Below are positions 34,815 to 44,365 of a stretch of DNA of 64,000 nucleotides, piece by piece; position 1 is the stretch's first letter, and every line of letters begins with the position of its first letter. The stretch is from Butyrivibrio sp. XPD2006. GTDB taxonomy: Bacteria > Bacillota > Clostridia > Lachnospirales > Lachnospiraceae. Below the pieces are notes generated by a model that saw only the letters and a list, made by a program, of their open reading frames with translations, did not search any database and was not told where the DNA came from. The position numbers were made by a program, and so were the translations under genes. The stretch lies in assembly GCF_000420865.1 (NCBI RefSeq), contig NZ_ATVT01000011.1, forward strand, positions 62,001 to 126,000, read 5' to 3'.

Positions 34815-36014
34815 TCAGGTGTTTTTTCTGAATTCTGTAGGCGTCATATCATAGTTCTTTTTAAATACTTTTACGAAGTAATTATTGTCGGAGTAACCGA
34901 CGTAGCTGCTGATCTCCTGGATTGGAAGATTTGTCTTCTTCAGGAGGTTGGCAGCTTTTTTGCAGCGCAAAAGAGCTATGTACTCCGTCATGGTAACTCC
35001 TGTTTCCTTTTTGAATACCTTGGCCAGGTGAGATATGGACATATTGGCATTGGCTGAGAGATCTTCGTTTGATATATGGTCCCCGAGATGCAGATTGATG
35101 TACTCAAGGACTCTCTGCATGGAAGGAGAATATTTGTCCAGGGACAACTTGTGATTGTGAACTGCCTTTGTCAGCTCAATGATCATATCGGTCTGATAGC
35201 GAACCTGAAGATCGGCGTTGTTTGTGGCTGATGAAAGCTGAGTGTATTTTTGGGTAATCTCATCTATTGTAATGACCGAAAGACCTGATTCTTCCGCAGC
35301 TTTTCTGGAAAGAGCTTTAAGTATAGCCAGACCATAGCCTGAGGCATAGTAGTTGAGGCTCTCTTTCGAAAATACGGAAAGGACCTCAGGGCTGGACATT
35401 TTTTCAAATGCAGACAGTATGTTTTTTGTATCCCCGTTTCTTATCATTGAAAGAAACTGTTTTTCCTGGTCGTATCGCCTGTAAATTTCACTGTAATTCT
35501 TCTCGGACAATTCTGTCTTATCATCTTCTTCAGATACATCCTGAATAAATCCCGATAGTCTTCTGTATGAATACTCACTTTCCATAGGGGAAAAAGAGAT
35601 TATGCATTTATTTACAACACTGGTGATCTGCTCAGTATACACAATGGGAAATGCTGTGTAATACAGCTTAAACGCCAATGATTTGGATGAGGATTCATCG
35701 TTTTTTGCAAGTACGGTTTCTGTCTTAAGCTCTGAATATTTCTCTTTTACATAAGGTCCGATTATATAAATCCTGTTATTAAACGTAAAAAAGGACAAGC
35801 AGATACCGAGCTGGTCTATGAGCTCATAGATCATGCTTTCTTTGGATGAGGTCAGAAGATAGTAAAGAGCATCGTTTGTAAACATGGGCTGCATCTTGAT
35901 GCTGAAGCAATACTTCTTTTCGAAGACCTCAAGGGAGTTACTCATGTCTGTTGCATCCGTGACATCTGCGGAGAGAAGGTTTTTTAAAAGAGCTGAAAAA
36001 AGAGTGTGGTCCAT
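34815..36014 (-). CDS. AraC-family transcriptional regulator
   Basis: The 399-residue protein has a long unrecognised N-terminal part and a C-terminal AraC domain: ISNEDLSANANMSISHLAKVFKKETGVTMTEYIALLR and IQEISSYVGYSDNNYFVKVFKKNYDMTP. GAGGA lies 6 bases before its ATG. It diverges from the GPH symporter operon, with two direct repeats in between, so it probably activates that operon in response to the transported glycoside. Confidence 0.92.
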   Translation of the reverse strand: MDHTLFSALLKNLLSADVTDATDMSNSLEVFEKKYCFSIKMQPMFTNDALYYLLTSSKESMIYELIDQLGICLSFFTFNNRIYIIGPYVKEKYSELKTETVLAKNDESSSKSLAFKLYYTAFPIVYTEQITSVVNKCIISFSPMESEYSYRRLSGFIQDVSEEDDKTELSEKNYSEIYRRYDQEKQFLSMIRNGDTKNILSAFEKMSSPEVLSVFSKESLNYYASGYGLAILKALSRKAAEESGLSVITIDEITQKYTQLSSATNNADLQVRYQTDMIIELTKAVHNHKLSLDKYSPSMQRVLEYINLHLGDHISNEDLSANANMSISHLAKVFKKETGVTMTEYIALLRCKKAANLLKKTNLPIQEISSYVGYSDNNYFVKVFKKNYDMTPTEFRKNT

Positions 36015-36031
36015 ATTTATTCCTCAAAACA

Positions 36032-36066
36032 ATAAAATAATACTAATTGGGATAAAATAATTCTAA
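36032..36066 (+). promoter_or_regulatory. Putative AraC-type operator, two direct repeats
   Basis: ATAAAATAATACTAA (36032-36046) and ATAAAATAATTCTAA (36052-36066) differ in one base and are spaced 20 bases apart, two helical turns, as in araI1-I2 sites. The second overlaps the expected -35 region of a TACTAT -10 (36087-36092). Confidence 0.65.
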
Positions 36067-36145
36067 CATATTGCAAAACTAAATGATACTATGACCATAA
36101 CAGGAAAGCTTTCAAAGATTATCATGCAACTGAAAGGGGTTAATA

Positions 36146-37660
36146 ATGGGTAAGGACAAATCTCTGATAAGAGAAGAAAATGGGGTAACTTATAAAAGAG
36201 CTAAAACCTGGCATATTGCGCTTGCAATGATGACAGGTGCCGGGCAGATGGCATTTTATCTGCTGATGAATGGTGCAACATATATTGGAAATTCCAACTT
36301 TGGAATACTTGTTGCAGTTACAGGACTTATTATCACAGGATCAAGGCTTTTGGATGGAATTACAGACCCGGTAATAGCTTTTTTCCTGGAGAGATTTAAT
36401 TCCAGATTTGGAAAAGTAAGATTTTCGATCATGTTTGGATGGCTTCTAATGGCCATTGCTACGACGCTGATGTGTAATATAGGGGCAAAGCTTTCGCTTA
36501 CAGGCGCAGCAGGAATAACATTCTTTGTTCTTTGCTATGTGATCTATATCATTGGTTATACATTCGTAAGTATAGCCGGCCAGATCAACATGAACATTCT
36601 GACCAACGATCCTAAGCAGCGTCCTACAATCGGTGTCTGGAGTACAGCGTATTCATATCTGGTGCCAATGATCATGAGCGTTGTGGCATCGGCTGTGATT
36701 CTCCCAAGATTTAATAGCATTCAGGGAACAGAATACTTCGCAACTTACAATGTAGTTGTAATACTTGTATCACTCTTTTTCTACATTCTGGCATGCATAG
36801 GAATTGCTCCATATGACATCCCCGAGAATTTCGAAGGAATTAAAAAGGATGGCGAGAAAGATGAAAAGCCAAGTTTTAAGGACATGCTGGCGCTGATCAA
36901 AGAGAATAAAGAGCTTCAGAGATTCATCATGGCTGCAACATCCGATAAGCTGGCACAGACAATAGGCTCTGCAGCGGTAGTATCCACAATGCTTAATGGA
37001 ATTATGCTTGGATCCATGGCTATTTCATCAATTCTTTCTGCAGTGGCAATGCTTCCGTCCATTATTTTCGCGATCATTGGTGCGAAGATTGCCGGTAAAC
37101 AGGGTAGCAGAAAGGTCATGATCGACTGGACCAAGAACTGTATAGGACTGAATATCGCATTTGCAGTATATCTTTTGTTTACACCTACAACGCTTGTGGG
37201 AACAGTATTCGGTGGCAACTTATCAACCGGAGCAGTTCTCATGGCAATCACTTATGTACTCTTTACATTTGGAAATAACGCAATGAAGATGGTTGTTTCT
37301 GTATCAACAAGCGCGTTCAGAATGGATGTTGTTGACTATGAGATGGATCGCTCAGGAAAATACATGCCTGCGACAGTATCCGCTACTTACAGCTTCATTG
37401 ACAAAATAGTTTCATCCTTTGGTGCAACTATCGCAACACTCATGATCGGACTTATAGGATATACAACTACAGCGCCTCAGCAGGGTGATCCGCTTACCTT
37501 TGGCGTCAGAGTTATGACCGTAATACTTCTTATCGGATTCCCTATTGTTGGATGGATCTGCACACTTCTGGCAATGAAGAATTCCGAGCTCACATACGAG
37601 AAGATGGAAGAGATCCAGAAGAGTATCGGCGAGAAGAAAAAGGCTGCAATGGGTCAGTAA
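36146..37660 (+). CDS. GPH-family glycoside/pentoside/hexuronide:cation symporter
   Basis: The 504-residue protein has about twelve membrane segments with SRLLDGITDPVIAFFLERFNSRFGKVR, the conserved MelB/UidB/XynB loop near helix 2-3, and NAMKMVVSVSTSAFRMDVVDYE in the second half. It imports an intact glycoside with Na+ or H+. It heads an operon of three glycosidases, which lack signal peptides and so act on what it brings in. Confidence 0.93.
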   Translation: MGKDKSLIREENGVTYKRAKTWHIALAMMTGAGQMAFYLLMNGATYIGNSNFGILVAVTGLIITGSRLLDGITDPVIAFFLERFNSRFGKVRFSIMFGWLLMAIATTLMCNIGAKLSLTGAAGITFFVLCYVIYIIGYTFVSIAGQINMNILTNDPKQRPTIGVWSTAYSYLVPMIMSVVASAVILPRFNSIQGTEYFATYNVVVILVSLFFYILACIGIAPYDIPENFEGIKKDGEKDEKPSFKDMLALIKENKELQRFIMAATSDKLAQTIGSAAVVSTMLNGIMLGSMAISSILSAVAMLPSIIFAIIGAKIAGKQGSRKVMIDWTKNCIGLNIAFAVYLLFTPTTLVGTVFGGNLSTGAVLMAITYVLFTFGNNAMKMVVSVSTSAFRMDVVDYEMDRSGKYMPATVSATYSFIDKIVSSFGATIATLMIGLIGYTTTAPQQGDPLTFGVRVMTVILLIGFPIVGWICTLLAMKNSELTYEKMEEIQKSIGEKKKAAMGQ

Positions 37661-37679
37661 AAATCTGGAGAGGTGAAAC

Positions 37680-39893
37680 ATGCGAACAACAATTCTTTGG
37701 AATGATAACTGGATATTTGAAAAAGAGGGAAAGAGCGAGAGTATAACTCTTCCGCATACCTGGAATGCTATTGATGGACAGACAGGTCCCGAGCAGTATT
37801 ACAGAGGAACCTGCTTTTATAAAAAGACATTTGAAAGACCGGTAATGGAAGAAGGACAGCGGGCGTTTGTGGAATTTCGAGGCGCTAACTCCTCTGCAAA
37901 AGTTGTTTTAAACGGCCGTGAGGTTGCGAGCCATGATGGCGGATATTCCTGCTTTAGGACGGACATTACAGAGGCACTTTCAGATTTAAATGAGATGGTA
38001 GTTTCTGTTTCCAACGAGCCCAATACAAGCGTGTATCCACAGAAAGCGGATTTCACTTTCTATGGTGGCATTTACAGAGATGTTTATCTTGTGGTTGTGG
38101 ATGAAAAGCACTTTGACATGGACTATTATGGTGGAAAAGGACTGTATGTCACACCAAGACTAAACGGAAATGATGCTGAAATTGAAATAAAGGCATACAC
38201 GAGCGGCGGAGAGCGCGTAAGAATATCAATAGATGGTGTAACAGAGCAGGAGTTTGAGGTGGTTCCGGCAGAGGATGCATCCTGTGGATATGTTGCCTGC
38301 GGTAAGATCACGATAAAAGAGCCACATTTATGGAACGGTCTCAAGGATCCGTTCTTGTACAACATAACAGCAACTCTTTTGGATGGAACAAAAGAGTGTG
38401 ACAGAATCTATGACAGGTTTGGAGTAAGGCAGTTTCATGTTGATCCTCATAAAGGATTTTTCCTCAATGGAGAAAGCTATCCGCTTCGAGGCGTTTCACG
38501 ACATCAGGACAGGGCAGGAGTTGGCAATGTACTGACAAAAGAAATGCACAAGGAGGACATTGATCTCATCCTCTCCATGGGCGCCAATTCCATAAGGCTT
38601 GCACACTATCAGCACGATCAGTACTTCTATGATCTTTGCGATGAAAAGGGCATAGTGGTATGGGCTGAGATTCCATATATTACCGTACATATGGACAGTG
38701 GAAGAGAGAACACCATATCCCAGATGAAAGAGCTGATAAGCCAGAATTACAATCATGCATCAATAATGTGCTGGGCACTTTCAAATGAAATATCTCTGCA
38801 AGGCGTAACTGAAGACCTTTTGGAGAATCACAGGATATTAAACGATATTGTCCACGAGATGGATCCTATCAGATATTCTGCCATGGCAAATCTGTTCCTT
38901 CTTGAGACAGACTCGCCTCTTGTAACACTGCCTGATATTCGCGGCTACAACCTCTACTATGGCTGGTATGTAGGCGAGATGGAGGACAATGACAAGTGGT
39001 TTGACGATTTCCATAATCAGCATCCCGATGTGGCAATAGGACTTACGGAGTATGGCGCAGATTCAGTAATTACGCTTCAGTCTCCAATACCTGAAAAAGG
39101 CGATTATACAGAGAGTTATCAGGCTGTTTATCACGAGCATATGCTTGAAATGTTCAGCACCCGTCCATATATCTGGGGAACATATCTTTGGAATATGTTT
39201 GAATTTGCTGCAGCAGGACGAGATGAGGCAGGAGATCCGGGAAAAAACCACAAGGGTGTCATCACCTTTGACAGAAAGCAGAAGAAAGACGCCTATTACA
39301 TTTATAAAGCATGGTGGTCAGATGAGCCTTTCATCCATCTTTGCGGAAAAAGATATCACGACCGCATCGAGGATAACACTGAGATTAAGGTATATTCAAA
39401 CCAAAAGTCCGTAACTCTCTTTGTTGACGGCGTAGAAGTAGGAAACGCAAGCGGAGAACATATCTTTAAGTTTAGTGTTCCCATAAGCGGAGTTCATACC
39501 ATAAAGGCTGTGAGCGGAGAACTTTCGGATGAGATGGAGATAACAAAGGTTTCCGAGCCCAATCCGACATATTTTGCACCGGATAAAAAGGTCAGAAACT
39601 GGTTTGACAAGAAAGATGAGCCTGAGGAAAAAGAGGGATATCTCTCCCTTTCAAGTACAATGGCAGAGATTCAGGCCATACCTGAAGGAAAAGCAATTCT
39701 CGACAGGATGATGGCAGCAATGACATCAAGAACAGCAGGCGGAATGGGAGAAGGCGTAGAGATTTCAGAAGCAATGCAGCAGATGATCGCCCGCCAGCCC
39801 CTTAAGAAGCTCCTGCAACAGGGCGGAATGGATATAGAATCTGACGAGATTAAGGCACTTTCAAATGCTCTTATGAATATCAAAAAGCGCTAA
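37680..39893 (+). CDS. GH2 family glycosidase (beta-galactosidase/glucuronidase type) with extra C-terminal domain
   Basis: The 737-residue protein has the GH2 order: sugar-binding domain (FVEFRGANSSAKVVLNG, YGGIYRDVYL), Ig-like domain, TIM barrel (GVSRHQDRAGVGN, NSIRLAHYQHDQYFYDLCDE) with acid/base E370 in ALSNE and nucleophile E457 in LTEYG, then a DUF4982-like segment. After about residue 650 there is an added Met-rich helical domain of some 85 residues (LSSTMAEIQAIPEGKAILDR...ALSNALMNIKKR), a module I recall at the end of other Lachnospiraceae glycosidases but cannot name. No signal peptide. GGAGAGG lies before ATG. The exact sugar is not clear. Confidence 0.9.
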   Translation: MRTTILWNDNWIFEKEGKSESITLPHTWNAIDGQTGPEQYYRGTCFYKKTFERPVMEEGQRAFVEFRGANSSAKVVLNGREVASHDGGYSCFRTDITEALSDLNEMVVSVSNEPNTSVYPQKADFTFYGGIYRDVYLVVVDEKHFDMDYYGGKGLYVTPRLNGNDAEIEIKAYTSGGERVRISIDGVTEQEFEVVPAEDASCGYVACGKITIKEPHLWNGLKDPFLYNITATLLDGTKECDRIYDRFGVRQFHVDPHKGFFLNGESYPLRGVSRHQDRAGVGNVLTKEMHKEDIDLILSMGANSIRLAHYQHDQYFYDLCDEKGIVVWAEIPYITVHMDSGRENTISQMKELISQNYNHASIMCWALSNEISLQGVTEDLLENHRILNDIVHEMDPIRYSAMANLFLLETDSPLVTLPDIRGYNLYYGWYVGEMEDNDKWFDDFHNQHPDVAIGLTEYGADSVITLQSPIPEKGDYTESYQAVYHEHMLEMFSTRPYIWGTYLWNMFEFAAAGRDEAGDPGKNHKGVITFDRKQKKDAYYIYKAWWSDEPFIHLCGKRYHDRIEDNTEIKVYSNQKSVTLFVDGVEVGNASGEHIFKFSVPISGVHTIKAVSGELSDEMEITKVSEPNPTYFAPDKKVRNWFDKKDEPEEKEGYLSLSSTMAEIQAIPEGKAILDRMMAAMTSRTAGGMGEGVEISEAMQQMIARQPLKKLLQQGGMDIESDEIKALSNALMNIKKR

Positions 39894-39907
39894 AACAGAG
39901 GTGTTAA

Positions 39908-42169
39908 ATGGAAACGGCTAAGATTTTTGAAAAAGCAAAGTGGATATCACCTGAAACCGTGACAGAACCTGATAAGAGAAAGGGAGCAGGATATTTAAGG
40001 ACCACATTCTCTTATAAAGAGGGGAAAGTTAGCATATATGCTACGGCCCATGGCTTGTATGAAATACTGATAAATGGCCGTAAAATCACGGATGCACGAC
40101 TGACACCGGGATGCGATGAGTATGATAAAAGACTTCAGTATCAGGAGTATGAGATCACTGAAGTGCTAAAGCCCGGTGAAAACGAGATCTTTATAACGCT
40201 TGGTGATGGCTGGTACAGAGGATGTAACGGAATTGACGGCGTGAGAAACCTCTACGGCGAGGATATTTCATTTCTGTGCGCAGTGATAGGCGATGGAGAC
40301 ATGGAGAATCCGATACTTGTCACGGATTGCAGCTGGGATGCCTGTGAAAACGGGCCCATTAAGCTTACGGACCTTGAGCTGGGAGAGACCTATGATGCCG
40401 GTGCGGGCTTTGGCGAGTGGCATAAAGCCGGGGAGATGTCTTTTGACAAAAGAAATCTGACAGCCCAGAAGGCACCATTTATCACTGAGCATGAGGTGTT
40501 TGAAGGAAGGCTCATCACTACTCCGAGCGGAGAGAGCGTATTTGATTTCGGACAGAACCTTGCAGGTTATACGTCTTTTGTTGTAGAAAACGCCAGGGGC
40601 GGTGAGAAGATCTGCCTCGTCCACGGTGAAACCCTGGATGAAAACGGAAACTTCACGATCAGTAATTTCCAGCCCGGAGACAGGAACAAATCCGGCGGAA
40701 TAAAACAGGAAATAAACTATATCTGCAAGCCGGGCAGGAATGAGTTTAAGCCTCATTTTTCGATGTTTGGATTCAGATACGCAAAGATAACGGGTGATAT
40801 TTCACCGTCTGACATCGAAATTAAGAGCATTGCTGTGTATTCGGACATGAAGGAAACAGCAGGCTTTGAATGTGGCGTGGATGAAGTAAACAAGCTCTTT
40901 AAAAACAGCGTATGGTCCATGAAGTCAAACTTCTGCGACATACCTACTGATTGTCCCACAAGGGAGAGAGCAGGCTGGACAGGCGATGCGGCGGTCTTTG
41001 TGAGGACCGGTGCGTACCTTATGGACTGCAGGGGCGTTTACGAGAAATGGCTTGCAAACGTGAGGATAGGGCAGCACACTGATGGCAAGATGGCGTATAT
41101 CTGTCCCAAGAACTCAAATCCCGGCAAGATAGCAGAGATGTTCTCCGCTTCTGTTGGCTGGGGCGATGCGGCAGTTCTTGTGCCCTGGAATCTGTACAGA
41201 ATATATGGCGATGAGCAGATACTTAGAGACAACTATGAAATGATGAAGAAGTGGGTGGATTTCCTCGGAAGAAGGGCAGGAAAGAGCAAGCTCAAGAACC
41301 GCTTTGGAAAGAACCCTTACAGAAAATACATCATCGACACCGGAATGGACTACGGTGAGTGGTGCGAGCCCGGAACTGATGTTATGAAGACCATGATGGC
41401 TGCATTCAAGGATGGCCAGCCTGAAGTGGCAACAGCTTACTATGCATATTCATCGGGGATTCTTGCCAAAATATCAGAGCTCCTTGGAAATGGCGCCGAT
41501 GCGGATAAGTACAAAGAGATCTCGGAAAAGGCGACTGAGGCATACAGATATCTGGTTCTGAAAGACGGGCATATAAGATCTGACAGGCAGTGCGAGTACG
41601 TAAGGCCTCTTGCGTTTTGTCTTTTACCTGAAAAAGAGGCAGTGGAAGCTGCTAAGGACTTAAATGAGCTGGTAGTGAAAAATGACTATCATCTTAATAC
41701 GGGCTTTCTTTCAACGCCTTTCCTGTGTAGCGTGCTTGCAGATTACAGTTATGTGGATACTGCATACAGACTGCTTTTGCAGAAAAGCTATCCTTCGTGG
41801 CTCTATGCGGTGGAGAAAGGTGCTACCACTATCTGGGAGACCTGGGATGGCGTCAGAGAAGACGGCACTGTGCATGATTCACTGAATCACTACTCCTATG
41901 GAGCTGTTTCCGGATGGCTTTTGTCCGGTGTCTTGGGAATCAGATACGATTTTGACAAAGTCCTGATAAAGCCTCTGCCGGATGAGAGATTTAAGTATGC
42001 AAAGGGCTACTATGATTCACCGAAAGGTCGAATAGTTTCTGAATGGAAGTATATTAAGGAGACGGATTCTTTTGCCTACCGTTTTGAAATTCCTGAAGGA
42101 ATGGAAGCAGAGCTGGAGCTCCCCGGCGGGGAAAAGAGAATTCTGACAAGCGGAAGTTATGAGATTTAA
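39908..42169 (+). CDS. GH78 alpha-L-rhamnosidase
   Basis: The 753-residue protein has an N-terminal beta-sandwich (YATAHGLYEILINGRKI, LGDGWYRGCNG), a second one with FDFGQNLAGYTSFVV, and an (alpha/alpha)6 barrel with the GH78 signature DCPTRERAGWTGD (348-360) holding the general acid, and E644 in TIWETWDG as base. It removes terminal alpha-L-rhamnose. No signal peptide, so it is intracellular and depends on the symporter. AGAGG lies upstream of the ATG. Confidence 0.93.
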   Translation: METAKIFEKAKWISPETVTEPDKRKGAGYLRTTFSYKEGKVSIYATAHGLYEILINGRKITDARLTPGCDEYDKRLQYQEYEITEVLKPGENEIFITLGDGWYRGCNGIDGVRNLYGEDISFLCAVIGDGDMENPILVTDCSWDACENGPIKLTDLELGETYDAGAGFGEWHKAGEMSFDKRNLTAQKAPFITEHEVFEGRLITTPSGESVFDFGQNLAGYTSFVVENARGGEKICLVHGETLDENGNFTISNFQPGDRNKSGGIKQEINYICKPGRNEFKPHFSMFGFRYAKITGDISPSDIEIKSIAVYSDMKETAGFECGVDEVNKLFKNSVWSMKSNFCDIPTDCPTRERAGWTGDAAVFVRTGAYLMDCRGVYEKWLANVRIGQHTDGKMAYICPKNSNPGKIAEMFSASVGWGDAAVLVPWNLYRIYGDEQILRDNYEMMKKWVDFLGRRAGKSKLKNRFGKNPYRKYIIDTGMDYGEWCEPGTDVMKTMMAAFKDGQPEVATAYYAYSSGILAKISELLGNGADADKYKEISEKATEAYRYLVLKDGHIRSDRQCEYVRPLAFCLLPEKEAVEAAKDLNELVVKNDYHLNTGFLSTPFLCSVLADYSYVDTAYRLLLQKSYPSWLYAVEKGATTIWETWDGVREDGTVHDSLNHYSYGAVSGWLLSGVLGIRYDFDKVLIKPLPDERFKYAKGYYDSPKGRIVSEWKYIKETDSFAYRFEIPEGMEAELELPGGEKRILTSGSYEI

Positions 42170-42187
42170 ATTATGGAGGATAGGAAA

Positions 42188-43492
42188 ATGAACAAGTTCG
42201 AGAACGGATTTATGCTGGGCGCTTCTACTGCAGCCCACCAGGTTGAAGGAAACAATACAAATTCAGATTACTGGGTAATGGAGAATATGGAGTATTCACA
42301 GTTTGTTGAGCCTTCACTGGATGCTGTGGATCACTATAACAGATACGAAGAAGACATCAAGATGCTTGCGGATGCAGGCCTTAACACCTACAGATTCTCT
42401 GTTGAATGGGCACGTATTGAGCCTGAGCAGGGCAAATTTGATGAAAAAGAGATTGAGCATTACAGGAAGATGATCAAATGCTGCAGGGACAATGGCGTTG
42501 AGCCGGTTATTACTCTGATGCATTTCACATCACCAGTGTGGCTTATAAAGCTCGGAGGCTGGGACAATGAGCAGGTTGTAGAGCTTTTTGCCAACTATGC
42601 CGGATATGTCACTAAGCAGCTTGGAAGCGAGATAAAGTATATCTGCACCATAAATGAAGCTAACATGAGACTTCAGATTGGCGCTCTCATGGAGAGATTC
42701 AAGAAGCAGATGATGGCAAAGATGGCAAATGCAGCTAAAAGCGATGGCGACTCCATGGAGGGGCAGGTCCAGGTTGGTCTTAATCTCTCCGATCCAATGG
42801 AGAAAATGAAGCTGGCAGCAATGGAGAACGCCAAAGTATTCGGAGATCCTCAGCCGCATACATTTGTCTCTGCAACAGATGCAAATGGCGATATGATAGT
42901 TATAAAGGCGCATCGGGCAGCCAAGGAAGCAATCAAGGCTGTTAATCCCGACATTAAAGTTGGTATTACGCTTTCCCTGCACGACTGCCAGTACATAGAA
43001 GGTGGCAAGGAGCGCGCAGACAGCGACTGGAATGAGGAGTTTAGCCATTACATTCCTTATATCAGGGATGATGATTTCTTTGGACTTCAGAATTATACAA
43101 GAACTACCTACGGCCCGGATGGAATCGTGCCTGTTCCCGAGGGAACACCAATGACACAGATGGATTATGAAGTATATCCTGAGGCTCTTGAGCATGTAAT
43201 AAGACGCGTGCATGAGGAGATGCCAAATGTTCCGATCATGGTTACAGAAAATGGAATTGCAACATCGGATGACGAGCAGAGAGTTAAGTTTATCGACAAG
43301 GCAATTGAGGGTGTTCAGAGCTGTATAAATGATGGAATTCCTGTCATCGGATACTGCCACTGGTCACTTATCGATAATTTTGAGTGGCAGAAAGGTTATG
43401 CGCTGACATTTGGTCTTTGCGCAGTTGACAGGAAAACACAGATCAGGGCACCAAAGCCCAGTTTGAAGCATCTTGGAGGCTATTTGAAATAA
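42188..43492 (+). CDS. GH1 family beta-glycosidase
   Basis: ATG 42188 is 7 bases after GGAGGA; the ATG at 42173 overlaps it. The 434-residue protein has GFMLGASTAAHQVEGNN, TYRFSVEWARIEPEQGKFD, acid/base E157 in TINEAN (usual TINEP, Pro replaced by Ala) and nucleophile E354 in TENG, plus YCHWSLIDNFEWQKGY. GH1 enzymes cut beta-glucosides or related bonds, some as 6-phospho forms. Here it could remove glucose left after the rhamnosidase. It overlaps the next gene by one base. Confidence 0.93.
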   Translation: MNKFENGFMLGASTAAHQVEGNNTNSDYWVMENMEYSQFVEPSLDAVDHYNRYEEDIKMLADAGLNTYRFSVEWARIEPEQGKFDEKEIEHYRKMIKCCRDNGVEPVITLMHFTSPVWLIKLGGWDNEQVVELFANYAGYVTKQLGSEIKYICTINEANMRLQIGALMERFKKQMMAKMANAAKSDGDSMEGQVQVGLNLSDPMEKMKLAAMENAKVFGDPQPHTFVSATDANGDMIVIKAHRAAKEAIKAVNPDIKVGITLSLHDCQYIEGGKERADSDWNEEFSHYIPYIRDDDFFGLQNYTRTTYGPDGIVPVPEGTPMTQMDYEVYPEALEHVIRRVHEEMPNVPIMVTENGIATSDDEQRVKFIDKAIEGVQSCINDGIPVIGYCHWSLIDNFEWQKGYALTFGLCAVDRKTQIRAPKPSLKHLGGYLK

Positions 43493-44361
43493 TGAAAGAC
43501 ACAGTACTGACGGGTGTGCAACAGATAATGATAGGAAGCAGATGCAATAGTTATGAGAGTGCACTTAGCACGCTTAGAGCTATTAAATGTGCAGGATATG
43601 ATGGCATTGAACTAAATGACTTCATGATCAAGCCAACGCCTTTTATTGTGAGGCTGCTTACAAAATTTGCCGGTATGCCCACTGGTAATGGCGGAAAACT
43701 CGATTGGAAGAAGCTGATCTCAGAGAGCGGCCTGAAAGTCATAAGCCTGCACAGTTATCTTAACAGTATTGAAGAAAATCCGGAGGCTGTTGCTAAGGAA
43801 GCGTTGAGCTTTGGGACGAACACCGTTGTTATAACCGGTATGTACAGGTTTGATTACGGAAATGCATCAGAGGTAAAAAAGCTTGCTGAGCGCCTGAACA
43901 ATGCAGGAAAAGCTCTTTTACCCTATGGAGTAAAACTGCTTTATCATAATCACAATGTAGAACTGCAGAAGATCTCAGAAGATAAAACTGCATATGATGT
44001 GATCATCGAAAACACAGACCCTCAGTATGTAAACTTTGAACTTGATACATATTGGATTGCAGATGGTGGCGCCGATGTTACAGCCCTTATAGATAAGCTG
44101 TCAGACAGGATGGTGATGTGGCACATAAATGACAGGGGATGCAGAAAGAAGGGACCTTTCATTACGCCTATTCTTAAGGAAGATGCTGCTGAACTCGGAA
44201 CAGGGAATATGGCCCTTGATACTATCCTGGAAAATGTACGGGCAACTTCCAAAGTGGAAGCGATTGTTCTGGAGACCCATAAGAATTGGATCGACAATGA
44301 TCCTGTAAAGAGCCTTATCGTAAGTGCAGAGTGGTTCAGAAAACATCAATTGATGTCTTAA
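43492..44361 (+). CDS. Sugar phosphate isomerase/epimerase-like TIM-barrel protein
   Basis: The 289-residue protein is an AP_endonuc_2-type barrel: CAGYDGIELNDF, SLHSYLNSI, LLYHNHNVELQ, NFELDTYWIADGG and WHINDRG, with metal-binding His, Glu and Asp at these points. Such proteins epimerise or isomerise sugars or inositols. Translational coupling (TAATG) to the GH1 gene puts it in the glycoside pathway, perhaps acting on a released or oxidised sugar; the exact step is unknown. Confidence 0.85.
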   Translation: MKDTVLTGVQQIMIGSRCNSYESALSTLRAIKCAGYDGIELNDFMIKPTPFIVRLLTKFAGMPTGNGGKLDWKKLISESGLKVISLHSYLNSIEENPEAVAKEALSFGTNTVVITGMYRFDYGNASEVKKLAERLNNAGKALLPYGVKLLYHNHNVELQKISEDKTAYDVIIENTDPQYVNFELDTYWIADGGADVTALIDKLSDRMVMWHINDRGCRKKGPFITPILKEDAAELGTGNMALDTILENVRATSKVEAIVLETHKNWIDNDPVKSLIVSAEWFRKHQLMS

Positions 44362-44365
44362 AATG

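Noticed and set aside
40268..43360. Long reverse-strand frames within GH78 and GH1 genes (for example 40268-40756 and 42530-43360)
   Set aside because: They lie opposite conserved catalytic motifs and show no domain features.
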